Of a stretch of 64,000 nt of DNA, positions 11,152 to 21,165 are shown piece by piece. The notes under the pieces were generated by a model, which was not told the origin of the DNA, did no database searches, and was given only the letters and a program-made list of their open reading frames with translations. The translations under genes were made by a program, and so were the position numbers. The DNA comes from Fomitopsis serialis. Taxonomy: Eukaryota; Basidiomycota; Agaricomycetes; Polyporales; Fomitopsidaceae. Position 1 is the stretch's first letter; each line of letters starts with the position of its first letter. Location: NCBI RefSeq assembly GCF_022376445.1, contig NW_025954972.1, forward strand, positions 372,001 through 436,000, written 5' to 3'.

Positions 11152-11565
11152 AATCAGAATACTAACTTCCCTTGCTCGTAAGAGCGAGCGCGAGTGTAAC
11201 ACGGGTGTGATTCAGTCACCGCTTGTCACCGAGTGTGACGCGTGAGTGCGCGGCCTTAGCACACGTCCAGCTCTCAGCGACGAAGATTAAGAATCGAAAC
11301 TTGCTAGATATGTTCATTGCACCGAAAACACGCATTCCGTGTACGGAAATATTGTCGGCAATGCGTGCTTCCGGCAGGAGGTGAGTACCATCGCTGCGGT
11401 CGTGCGCCACCACGCGGGCGCTTGACACTGCTCAACGCAGACGCGCGAGCAGGGGCATTTCGAGAGGTTCAGCGTATCGTCAATATCTGGACTAAAGTTC
11501 ACACGCTCCAATATTGTGGCTCCCGGGGCGCGCGCCGAAATGGAGAGCCTGAGTCTGCAACCACC
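11152..11565. other. Upstream region of the acidic-protein gene
   Basis: No TATA box stands out. An open frame continues upstream of 11566 to 11317 but lacks a good start context. Confidence 0.4.
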
Positions 11566-13098
11566 ATGGAGCTACAAGAAATTCAAAAGTATCTTAACGC
11601 CATACAGCCTCTGTGCTCGCGGGTCTCACCCTTGTCGCCCAATGCCTCTCCGCGCTCACGTCGGCTCGCTTCAACGGTCTGCGATCAACTTTCCTCCATC
11701 CAAACTGTTCTTGTGGAGAATCTGGGCGGACCCACTGGGCACAGGCACGGAGGAACTTCGCGCGCGCACCGTTTGGATCCATCTGGTGACGCCGAAGAAG
11801 ATGAACAGTCTCAGGATGAACCCGACGGCGAAGGCGAAAAGAGGGGAGGGGCTCGGGAGACAGACGAGGACGCAGATGAGGATGAAGACGAAGACGAGAA
11901 CCGCACTGAGAAAGGAAGATCGACTGTATGCGGCTCTTTCGGTCCCCAAAAGCCTTCTGACACGGCCATTCAGATAGCTGCAAAGCAGAACACTGTCGCT
12001 TTCCGCGTAGCAAAGATATCGCAATGTCTGGCCGCCGACCCGCTGTCTCTCGCTGAGGTCGCAGACATGCTAGTTGGAGATCGTCCCAAAGGCAAGGTCG
12101 CTGACCTCGAAGACATCGCGCTTGCGTCCCTCTTGGCAGGCCTGCCACATGCGTCATTGCATGACTGGGTAAGCTCATGTCCGCCTATAGGGGGTGTCGT
12201 GTATATTGCGCGTTATTCGTGCCGAGTGCCTATATGCGCGTGTTACGCCGGCATCATATACCTGACCATGCCACTTGTAGGCGGGAGTATTGGAACATCT
12301 CGCCGATAACATCGTCAGCACCGCTAGCATCGTTGTTGCTTCTGCTGCTCACGATGGTGTCGAGAGTATCACCCAGCGCCTTGAGATGCGCCACAAGGTA
12401 CTCAAGAGTCCCTGGCAGTTCGCAGACGCTTCACTTACATATTCTTCAGGCTCTCACGTCTGCAGACATGGGAAACCGTGCGAACAACTGTGTCGTATTC
12501 GTCCTCCGGCAGATTGAAACAATCAAGTTCGCCCTGGACTGGCAGGATCGCGGCGCGTTGCCCGGGGGAAAGAAGTGGATCAGCGACTTCTACAAGACTG
12601 CATTTATCGAAGATCCAGCCTTCGTTGACGAGTTTCAAGGTATCACAGAGAACGCTATCAAAGTCAAACTGCGAGAACTCGAGGAGCCCTTTAAACGGTG
12701 GCGCAACAGTGCCCGGCACACCGTCACCGCCCGCAACCGCCTCCTTAGGCTTTACAATATGGTAAGCTCCCTGTTCGGGTTTCACCTCCCACATCTCACT
12801 GGCAACATTGAACTCCCCGGCCGCATGCTGATAACGGTTGCCTCCGCTACAGTTCGGCTTCGGTGTACTCCTCGATCCGACGTGGGAAGTGAACGGGCTT
12901 GTACGCGGCCGCTCTCGCCTCTTCGTCCCTGTTCTCGACAGCCTGTTGTCGGTCGTCCGGAAAGCAGAGCCTGCCGATCTGCCGTCGCAGTCGGATGCTC
13001 GCCGCGCTCTCATACACATCGTGACGATCCTCGGGGGTGACGACATCGGCGTCCATGTCAAGCGCTTCGTGCAGGACCACCCGCCGACTCTGCTGTAG
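11566..13098 (+). CDS. Uncharacterised acidic-linker protein next to the recombinase
   Basis: Exons 11566-12168, 12281-12397, 12450-12761, 12853-13098; every junction keeps frame, giving 425 residues. The start at 11566 was chosen for its ACCACCATGG context. Residues about 70-125 are extremely acidic (runs of Asp and Glu with Lys/Arg), between a Leu/Ser-rich N-terminus and a helical C-terminal half (DWAGVLEHLADNIVSTASIV; NNCVVFVLRQIETIKFALDW; KVKLRELEEPFKRWRNSARH). No known fold is recognised and no catalytic motif is seen. Orientation and spacing (494 bp) place it directly upstream of the tyrosine recombinase, so it could be cargo or a host gene. Complete intron and frame preservation argues that it is expressed. 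Confidence 0.72.
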
Positions 13099-13591
13099 AC
13101 CGACCCTCTAGTGCCCTCTAGTGCTGCTGTATAGTCTTTGTGTGTACAGTCATTGGCAGTGTATCGGTGGACCCGTGCACACCCGTGTTCGATGAAACAC
13201 CAGTTAGCTGGTTCTCCTTTCTTGGGTGGTTGCGCAACTCGGCACGTCACGCGTGTGTGTCCACAACTTGCTCCGCTGCGGTTCTTGCGTATCGGTTGAG
13301 ACAACGGGAGCATCCTCCTGCGAGGTCGGGTGGTTGTGGGGGAAGCCGCGGTCGCGTCGGCGCAGGAGGCGGCCGAGGGCGGCGCACTGCTCCGTGTGGC
13401 GCCGACGCTGCCACTGCGACCTCAGTAGCAAGTGTGGTCTGCGCCGTCGCGCGCATGCCGCAGTCTGACGTCATACGTGCCCGCCCGCTGCTCGCGTGCA
13501 TTGCCCGTCGCTCTTCCGCAATGCATCTTGCTCTTGACCACCATTGCTTTCCTCCGGTCGCCGCGTAAGCCCTCCAATCCACGGCGCTATC
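13099..13591 (+). promoter_or_regulatory. Upstream region of the recombinase gene
   Basis: A GC-rich 490-bp interval with two short CCCTCTAGTG direct repeats at about 13103-13122 and no TATA box. Nothing else is identified; no inverted repeat that would mark an element end is visible. Confidence 0.35.
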
Positions 13592-16500
13592 ATGTCGTCG
13601 TCGAGGAACTGGCTCGGGAACATCGCTGACAAGCCAGCCGCACTGCGCTGGGCGGCCGAGGCATCCGAGAAATCTTCAACATTTTCAACTGTCTCGGAGT
13701 CCCTGCAACTTCGCCGAGCTAACGTCAAAAGATGGATTGAGGAGTTCGTCAAAGAGATGTACGACATTACTGCAGACGATTTTTGGACTATGGAGGACAT
13801 TGGCCGTGCGTTGCATTACCAAGTCAAATATGTATCGCCCGATCCCTACTAACCATCATGTATGCAGTCTATTTCGAACGCTTTCTCTCACTCCGTGCAA
13901 AGTACGCCAACCCGTCGACTCAGCGTAGGCGCAATGGCCACCAGAGGATTACGTACTCCACACTTCGCCAGTGGAAGGATGTCGTTGTATATCTCGTATG
14001 TACCTAGCCAAGCAACTCGAGGAAGTTGCGTGAATGTTCACAAACCTAGATCTACAAGTTTCATCCTAAGGGAGCAATGCTCCTCTCCCAAGGGCTCTTT
14101 GCCCGCCTTTACCAAGTGAGTCGTAACCCTCGTAGTGCAGATTCCGAGGTGACCTAAGTGGGTATGTCATAGCACATCACCTTCCTCCAAAGAGAGCTTG
14201 AAATGGATCGGCACCTACCTCTCCAAGAGGGTTTCGGGAGGCTGGAGTTACGCATACTCACGGAACGCCTGTATGCACAGGCAACTGACCCCCTTTGGGT
14301 GTGATTTCCCTCATTGGCTGTGGCATTGGATTTGCGACTAAGACAGCAATCTCGAGCTAGGCAAACCAGACTGACATCACATGGAAGTTGTGTTTCGTCA
14401 CAGGCTGCCGACCAGGGTCCATCGGGGCGACGTATGCGTCGTCCGAGTCCAACGGATTTTACATGAAAATCAGGGTGTGTTGCTCAATACCTCATATGAA
14501 CACATGCTCAATCTCTACTGCACAATAGGACCTTCACCAGATCACACGGGTAGGCTATATGCAATGGAACATCCAGTTGCATATCAATGTGCTGAAGGGA
14601 TACTCAATCGGTGAGGGCAAAAGGTAGGTCGCACACCGCATACATTCTGATCGACAGACTGGCTGATGATCATCAGGATCGTGGTCATGCTGCGGCCTGT
14701 CACGTCTCCGATGAACGTCGTGTTCGATGTGACACTGCTCATCGTCATGAACCTGTTCATGCGAGGGATGCTCTACCACTCAACATGGCAGGCTGTTTGT
14801 GACGATGAAACATTTCAACTCAACGTCCGGCCCGAGTACAAGAACCATCCCCTGATATGCAAAGGCAAAAACGGCCAAGGAGGGGTGGTGGAAGGCGAGC
14901 CCATGCGATCATCGGCCATGCAAGAGATATTTGCAAGATTCGCAGGGCAGTGTGGCTTCAGTACGTCTTGCCGCGAAGCACTGTGACCACTACTCATTCC
15001 CATGTAGAGGATGCTCGCCTCTACAACTTCCGAAGAGACTTTGCCGCGGACATGATGGACGCATTTGGCGAGGAGGAGACTCAGCAAGCGATGGGCCATA
15101 CACCGGGCGAGGTTTTAGTGAGTTTAATGCATGTATCTACCTACCTACTGTGCTCATTTTACGCAAAAGCGGAATAACTATCTCGAAAGCGTCGCCGGAA
15201 AAGACCTCGTTGGCGTGCGATCGGGCGAGGCCATCGCCTCGCGCAAGCACCTCAACTGGTCCAGGCAGCCTGCCCTCCACGAAAACGTCGTGATAATGAC
15301 ACCTGCAGATTTCAGCCATCTATACCACCCAGGAGAACCCAGTTCTTCTGTTGAGGTTCCTGCCAGTGCTCTCCCACAGAAGTCGAGGTCGACGCCGGCG
15401 AAGGTACTCTTTCGTCCGAGATCACGCCAACAGTCGCTGAAATGATTTTGTCGTCAGGCTGCCGTGTCTGGGCCGCCGAAGGTCACATCTGATCAGATTG
15501 ACGAGTCCGATGAGTATCGCAATTGGATGGCTGAACCTGTGCGCCACCAGAGGTACCAGGACCATGATGGGATGCTGGCAACAATAGAAGAGGCCATTGG
15601 TAGAGTGCATACTAATGGCCGGGCAGGCACGGTGGCCGAACGCATTGCTGCACATCCTGACAAGGATCGGCTTGGTGAGATCTGGAAAAAGTACAGCAAG
15701 CTTGGTAGCTCCCTGTCATCTAGTCGGACTAGGAAGCGACGCCAAATCGAGGAGCGGTTAACTGCGGCGGCCAAGCTCGAGTGGGAAAAGAACCAAGCAC
15801 CGGTCCTGCCTACTGAAGTCCAGGGCCAGACGACAGCGGAGAGAGTTGCGAAGGCAGCTGCTCTTGAAAAGGAATCTCCCCTACTCCAGGTCGCTCTCTC
15901 CCGGCACAGTGAGTGTATTGACATGCCACCGATGATATGTGGGGCCTAACTGTCGTGTTCCCTGTGTAGATGCCACCGTAATCACCGACTCGGATGAAGA
16001 AGCACCTCTTCCAGAGATGCCGAGCCACCTGGAGGCTGACGAGTTCATCGACATGTCAGTCATTGGGCGAGGGCAGCTTGAAGAGGCTCAAACAAACGAA
16101 CTCGAGGCTGTGCCCTTGCGTGTCATGGCAGCATCGTATTGCGAGTGAGTGGTATCGTCGCAATGATCTGTGAGAAACACTGATGACTTCATAGGATGGT
16201 CATGAGCATCGAGAAGCGAAATCTACGCCAGAAATGCATTGATTGCAAAAACGACCTAACGACCAAGGCAGACATCAAGGGAAAATTGTGGTTCCCCTCG
16301 CACCTACGGCGACACATGTGCGTGAGATCTGCCCAGCCTTGTAGAGATGAGCCTCGCTAATAACTGCACTAATAACTGATTACCTGCTGTAGCAAGGACT
16401 ACCACACCGTCCCACGCCAGATTCAGAGATTCTGGAAGTCAGGAGAAACTTGGCGAACTGCCAAAGATCGATGGTCGGCGGGTGGCTGCCTGTTATGTCG

Positions 16501-16946
16501 AGCTGATCGCAAGAAGTTCCGAAAGTGAGTTGGCCTTTAAAAATCTTGTGCTTGCGAATCATAGCTTCGCCTGCCTCAGGTATACGAAGGGTGGACTTCA
16601 TAAGCACGTGTACACATCCAAGATCCATGCGGGTGATGAACGTCTTCAAGTCGTCTCTCGGAAGCGAGTGGTAAGTGCATCAGTAGGTTTGCGATGCTGC
16701 CCGACTCAATAACCGTCGCAGCGACGGGACCATTCGAATGATCTAGTGCCGCCAAAGGCGACGCTGCAGGAGTATGTCAGTGAATGCAGGGCAGCGCTTC
16801 TGCAGTCGACGCCCTATCCGGCCGCGCAACGGCTCGACAATCCTCTCCCGATACTCCAGAACAGAGACTCCTTCACGGCAGCCATGGGCTCCTTAAGCGT
16901 GGCCCACTTCTTGTCGCTTTCCGCTATGACACTGGCTCCGTTCTGA
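13592..16946 (+). CDS. Tyrosine recombinase with C-terminal zinc fingers (Crypton/DUF3435-like)
   Basis: Fifteen exons: 13592-13831, 13868-13995, 14050-14115, 14173-14298, 14370-14474, 14529-14623, 14677-14960, 15008-15117, 15170-15403, 15458-15908, 15970-16144, 16195-16317, 16393-16524, 16580-16670, 16722-16946. Thirteen of 14 junctions keep frame; the first needs one extra base (a G|GTATCG donor would restore it). Expected length 861. The N-terminal helical part resembles a core-binding domain. The catalytic part shows TGCRPGS (Arg about 201), LYNFRR (Arg about 357, with Tyr/Asn where His is usual), MGH (His about 379) and NNY (nucleophile Tyr about 389), the order and spacing of tyrosine recombinases. 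Residues beyond 680 carry two Cys2-His type fingers (CIDC...HLRRH...H; CLLC...HKH...H). It would cut and rejoin DNA to move an element, probably itself. Assignment to Crypton or Starship-captain-like families is inference. Confidence 0.82.
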
Positions 16947-17078
16947 GCCCCTAGTATACCCAATGACCCAAAGAACGAAGAAGAGAACGAATCAGATTCC
17001 GCGTAGTCCTGTACAGTATTCCGAGTCAACTGTGAATTGATATTCTGTCTACAGGATGAAAGAACTGTGTAAAGTACT
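16943..17078. repeat. Direct repeat R1
   Basis: Starts CTGAGCCCC, overlapping the recombinase stop codon, and runs to AAAGTACT. It matches 19107-19251 over its length with about 10 substitutions and two small indels. Both copies keep an open frame that reads IPNDPKNEEENESDSA then stop. Flanks outside the repeat do not match. Confidence 0.88.
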
Positions 17079-18249
17079 GGCACACATGGGTGCGATGAGG
17101 AGCGCCCAATGCATGGTGTTGACGCGGGCATTGTGCATGGGGCATCATTCTCTAAGCTCTGAATTCACGTCAGACGTCTAGCAGTATGTATATAATGTGT
17201 GTATGTGAATTTCCAGGACCCTCACATAGGATCTACTGACAGTACAGCATGAGGAAGGGTGTCGCACCCGTGGCAGTGCTTGACGCTTGTGAGCGCTTGA
17301 GCTCTCGACTTTGTGTCGCACCCTTGGTTCTCGCCGCCCGCGAGTTGACCTCTGTCGACCTCCATCACATCCTTGAGCCTGATCGCTGAGCTCGTCACTG
17401 CCGTCTTCATCTCCGCGCACCCGCCCTCCCCGGCAACCCTGCACACACCCCAAATGTGAGTCTACTAGGCGCTTTTCTCGCCACTAGCCAGACCTCATGA
17501 TGTCCTCATCCGAATCGCAACCTGCTCGACAGATGGGAACTTCAACCTCTTCGAACTCTGCGCGCCACGTTAGCGATCTCGACATCATCGTCAAGGTCGG
17601 CTCGATGATCTACCGATACAACATCTAGGTCTACAACAACCAGGGCGCGTACTAGGAGTGCATCAACTGCGATGGCCTCCACTTGACTGCCTCAGGATGG
17701 CAACGAGGACGAGTCAACGGTGATGGACGATGCCGGGCCACGGCACCGCGACGCACACGGCGACGGCGAGCACGCCGGGCGAATGCCCTGTGTGCATTCG
17801 CAGCCAGCGAGTAGACCGCGGGTGAGGGTACAGGCGAGGGCGAGGGCAAGCGCACTGGTGAACGTGCGAGAACGGGCGAAGGTGTGACCGAGGTCGGGCG
17901 CGAGGGCGAGTGAATAATTGAAGTGGGCGGGGGTGAGAGGGCAAGCAAGCGGGGAGGCGGGGAAGCGCAAAGAAGGGCGAGAGGAGGGCGGGTGCAAGGG
18001 AGCTGTGATGAGTCGGAGAGATTTGCAGATCAAGGTGTGTCCATGCGTTTCGAACGGGCACTCTATTCTCGTCGCCTCATGATCCCGCTTTAACTAATGA
18101 ATTCTAAGCACAGAGCCTGACAATGTGGGCGCAGCCACTCCAGATCAAGCTCGGATACGGCAAAGGTTACTCTTGTACCGACTACGCATGTTGACGCCTT
18201 ATAACTCATCCTCCCAGCACATCCTCGACTCGGACGGCATGCGTGAAGG
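17079..18249. other. Spacer inside the direct-repeat interval
   Basis: Mostly unrecognised. 17497-17627 could encode a short Ser-rich peptide starting MSSSESQPARQ but ends in stops. About 17700-18000 is a purine/pyrimidine-skewed GC-rich low-complexity tract (GAGGGCGAGGGC-like). Confidence 0.45.
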
Positions 18250-19060
18250 CATCCTCCCTTGCACTCCTGTCAGTACTCTGCGAGGTTCAAGCCCCATCCT
18301 CATTGGTGAGCCCGGTTTTGGAACGTCCGCCATCGCAGAAGGTCTCGCGCAGCATATCTTCAACCACGACGTACCCGCTTCGCTCCTCGGCCGCCTCTAC
18401 TCGCTCGACATGGGTGCGTTCATGGTCGGTGCGAAGTTCATGAGCGAGTACGAAGACCGCGTCAAGGCCGTCCTCAACGAAGTCGAGAAGGCCGCCCAGG
18501 AGGGCACAAGTACCACCCTCTTATCGACGAGCTCCACCTCCTGGCCCCGGCGCGGAGGGCGGCGGCATGGACGCTGCGAACCTGTTCAAGCCTCCTCCTC
18601 GCGCGTGGCAAGCTTCGGTGCACCGGCGCGATGACCCTAGCTGAGTATAGGCAATCCATCGAGAAGGACCCGGCGCTCGAGCGGCAGTTCGCGCAGATGC
18701 TCGTCAACGAGCCGTCCGTTCCTGAGACGATCCCTCCGTGGATTCGTGACAAGTACGAGGTGCACCATGGTGTTCGTATCCTCGATGGTGCTCTCACTGG
18801 CATTTAAGCAGCGACCCTCGCCCACCACTACCTCACGTCAAGACCAAACTTCAGCCCCTCCAGGTGCAACATGAGGCGGAGAAGGCGCGCGGCGAAGAGA
18901 TCCAGAATGTCTGCCAGAAGATGGACGAGCTCAAGACCAAGGTGGACGAAGCCAAGCGGTGCTACGACCTCCACTACGCCCCGCCCGACCTCCATGCTCA
19001 TCTCCAGCAACTCAAGGTGAAGGAGGTAGACGACCTCGGCGCCACGTTCCTCAACGGCAT
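18250..19060 (+). pseudogene. HSP104/ClpB disaggregase fragment
   Basis: Three frames together match the first ATPase domain and middle domain of HSP104/Clp[20 protein letters not shown] at about 18297 (Walker A, where family GxxGxGKT is changed so the Lys is lost), [29 protein letters not shown], then after a frameshift near 18510 [15 protein letters not shown] and VHHGVRILDGAL, then from 18836 the coiled-coil LQPLQVQHEAEKARGEEI. The section between about 18820 and 18835 skips roughly 60-80 residues of the family. Walker A loss, frameshifts and the internal deletion make it non-functional. No introns are seen, which would suit a retrocopy, but only part of the gene is here. It lies wholly between direct repeats R1 and R2. 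Confidence 0.85.
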
Positions 19061-19106
19061 GGGCGACAGCCCCGCCAGACCCGAGACGCGCGAACTGACG
19101 CGCGAA

Positions 19107-19251
19107 CTGAGCCCCTCGTATACCCAATGACCCGAAGAACGAAGAAGAGAACGAATCAGATTCTGCGTAGTCCTGTACAGTACTCCGAGTCAACTGTGAA
19201 TTGATGTCGTCTTCTGTCTACAGGATGGAAGAACTGTGTGCATAAAGTACT
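19107..19251. repeat. Direct repeat R2
   Basis: Second copy of the repeat at 16943, same orientation, about 2.16 kb downstream. It contains two insertions relative to R1 (around 19207 and 19240). The broken HSP104 copy ends just upstream of it. Confidence 0.88.
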
Positions 19252-19875
19252 ACGCGTGGCGCTGATCTTGGGTGTGAGTCGTCGGTGAGGTGTGACTCTA
19301 CGCCGAGCAAGCTCTCCTCTGCTCGTCGTTGACATCAATCTTTTGCTCTCTTTTCATCTCGTCTCCCTTGTAACTCATCGTTTTTTCTGTCGCACGCACT
19401 CGCCTCTACACCGTCAACTGCGGCGACCCCGCGCGCCGACAACTTGGAGCATCAGCACCTTGCTCTCGACTCACACGAATAAACCGGCTGTCGGTCATTA
19501 CAGCAGGCAGATGCAGACATGCCATAGCAGGGCGAAGCCGAGGCTGCCCGCGGGTCGTATATGCCCTGCCAAGGCGTCCCATTGCGAGGAGCGAGAAGGG
19601 TGCATTATATGCATAGAGTGCAGTACATCTTTGGGCAGCAAATGTCGGCGACGGACGAGAGAACGGGTGTCGTAGGTCTGAGAAGGGTAGTCTGGCTTTT
19701 TCGAGCAGACCATGATTGTATATTACACATGAGAACCACGGGTATCATTGGAGTCCGACCACGAGAAACAGCAGGAACGGAACGATCACTGGAGGAGTAC
19801 GAGGGATTACAAGGTCCATTCGAGCAAGGACACAGCAAAGAGAAAGAAAGGACATCTAAAGACGATGACGAGCAT
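19252..19875. other. Intergenic, 3' side of the acidic nuclear gene
   Basis: No gene, tRNA or repeat recognised. The last part is the 3' UTR of the minus-strand gene beginning at 21165. Confidence 0.45.
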
Positions 19876-21165
19876 CTAGTCGTCGCGTGCGCGGGCTTTA
19901 CCCTTCCCATTCATGGTGCTGCCCGACCCAGAGGCGTTGGCGCTGCCAGAACCAGAGGGAGAGTTGTCGGCGCCAGCTACGACATGAGACCCTTCGCCAC
20001 CGAAAGACGTGGCACCGAGGTAGCGAGCAGAAGTTGCAGTGAGAGTGGGATCATTTGGAGACTTGTTCGCACCGAGATCGAACCACGTAGACGCATAGGG
20101 TCCCATAGAGTCCAGAATGTCCGCAAGGTCGGGGAGGTAGACAGTCGGCAGAGGCCCTTCCGCAGGCGGAGGGAGTTGTGGACGAGGCATCTCTTCGCCC
20201 AGCTTCCGGGCGTATCTGGAGCCAGTGTAGTAGTCTTTCCAGGCCTTGCTTTGTATTGCTTCAGCCGCCAAGGAGTCGTAGCGGAGCTGCGACTGGAGCC
20301 GCACGTGCTTGAAGGCGATGTCAGCCACCGCCGCCGTCCTCTGCCAGTTTGTGGTGTGAACGCCGAAGCGAAAGCCTTCAAAGGCAAGGGCCTAGTAGAG
20401 GTGAATGGGCTGTTCGTACTCATGCGCGGTGTCACTTACCTGCTCTGCAACATCCCCGTTCTTCGCGAAGGCGGCCTGCATGCGCTTGGCAGCGGACTTT
20501 TTGGAAGCTGCTGCGGTCTTTGGAACATCGTCATCGGACGTCTCCAGAGGTGTCAATGTGGATATATGCTGGGCAATACCGAGTAACTTACTGCTACGTT
20601 CTTTGGAACATCATCATCGGACATCTCCGCGTCCTTTGGGGGGACGAAATCATCGTCACTAGACTCTTCCGACGAATCTAAGGACTCGTCGTCCGAGTCC
20701 TGGTCGCGAGATGCGTAACAGTAACGAGAAAGTGGGTATATGCGCGCACCTTGATGATGATGGGCTTTCCCGTGTTGACCTTTGGTTTTTTGGCATTTTG
20801 AGCAGTATCCTTTGAGGCCTTGCGCTTCTCCGCAGTCAAGGTCACGGTCTAGAGACGAGATGAGGGTGCGAGCGAGACAGAAAAAGATCGAGTGGCACTT
20901 GCCGTGTTCGACTGAGCACTGGCACGAGTGACCACGGTTTGGGCGACCCCCTTGAGGTTAGGTCAGCATATAGTGATGAAAAACGAGTCGAGGTGCTCAC
21001 TGGGGCGGGCGCTGGGATTTTGCCGTGTGTACCTGCCTGCGCGGACATCCCGGTGCCGAGCAACCCGAGGGGCACCGCGTTCGGCGTTCCCGCGATGATT
21101 GCGTTCATTTTGTATTGAACAGCGGCCTGGGGAGTGATGTCGATGTGGTTGGTGAAGCGGGGCAT
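19876..21165 (-). CDS. Uncharacterised nuclear-type protein with acidic Ser-Asp repeats
   Basis: Minus-strand exons 21165-21001, 20950-20903, 20848-20750, 20699-20592, 20541-20440, 20391-19876; all phase 0, 345 residues. The second intron uses a GC donor (ACG|GCAAGT), the others GT. Domains in order: N-terminal MPRFTNHIDITPQAAVQYKM region; a bipartite basic signal KRKASKDTAQNAKKPK near residues 80-95; an acidic Ser/Asp segment with a near-duplicate peptide (MSDDDVPKNVA, then TSDDDVPKTAA across an intron); a helical C-terminal part (QRTAAVADIAFKHVRLQSQL; GSRYARKLGEE) and a Gly/Ser tail ending KGKARARDD. The layout points to a nuclear protein, possibly chromatin-linked, but this is inference and I recognise no domain. 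The start at 21165 is the first Met with coding character. Confidence 0.78.
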
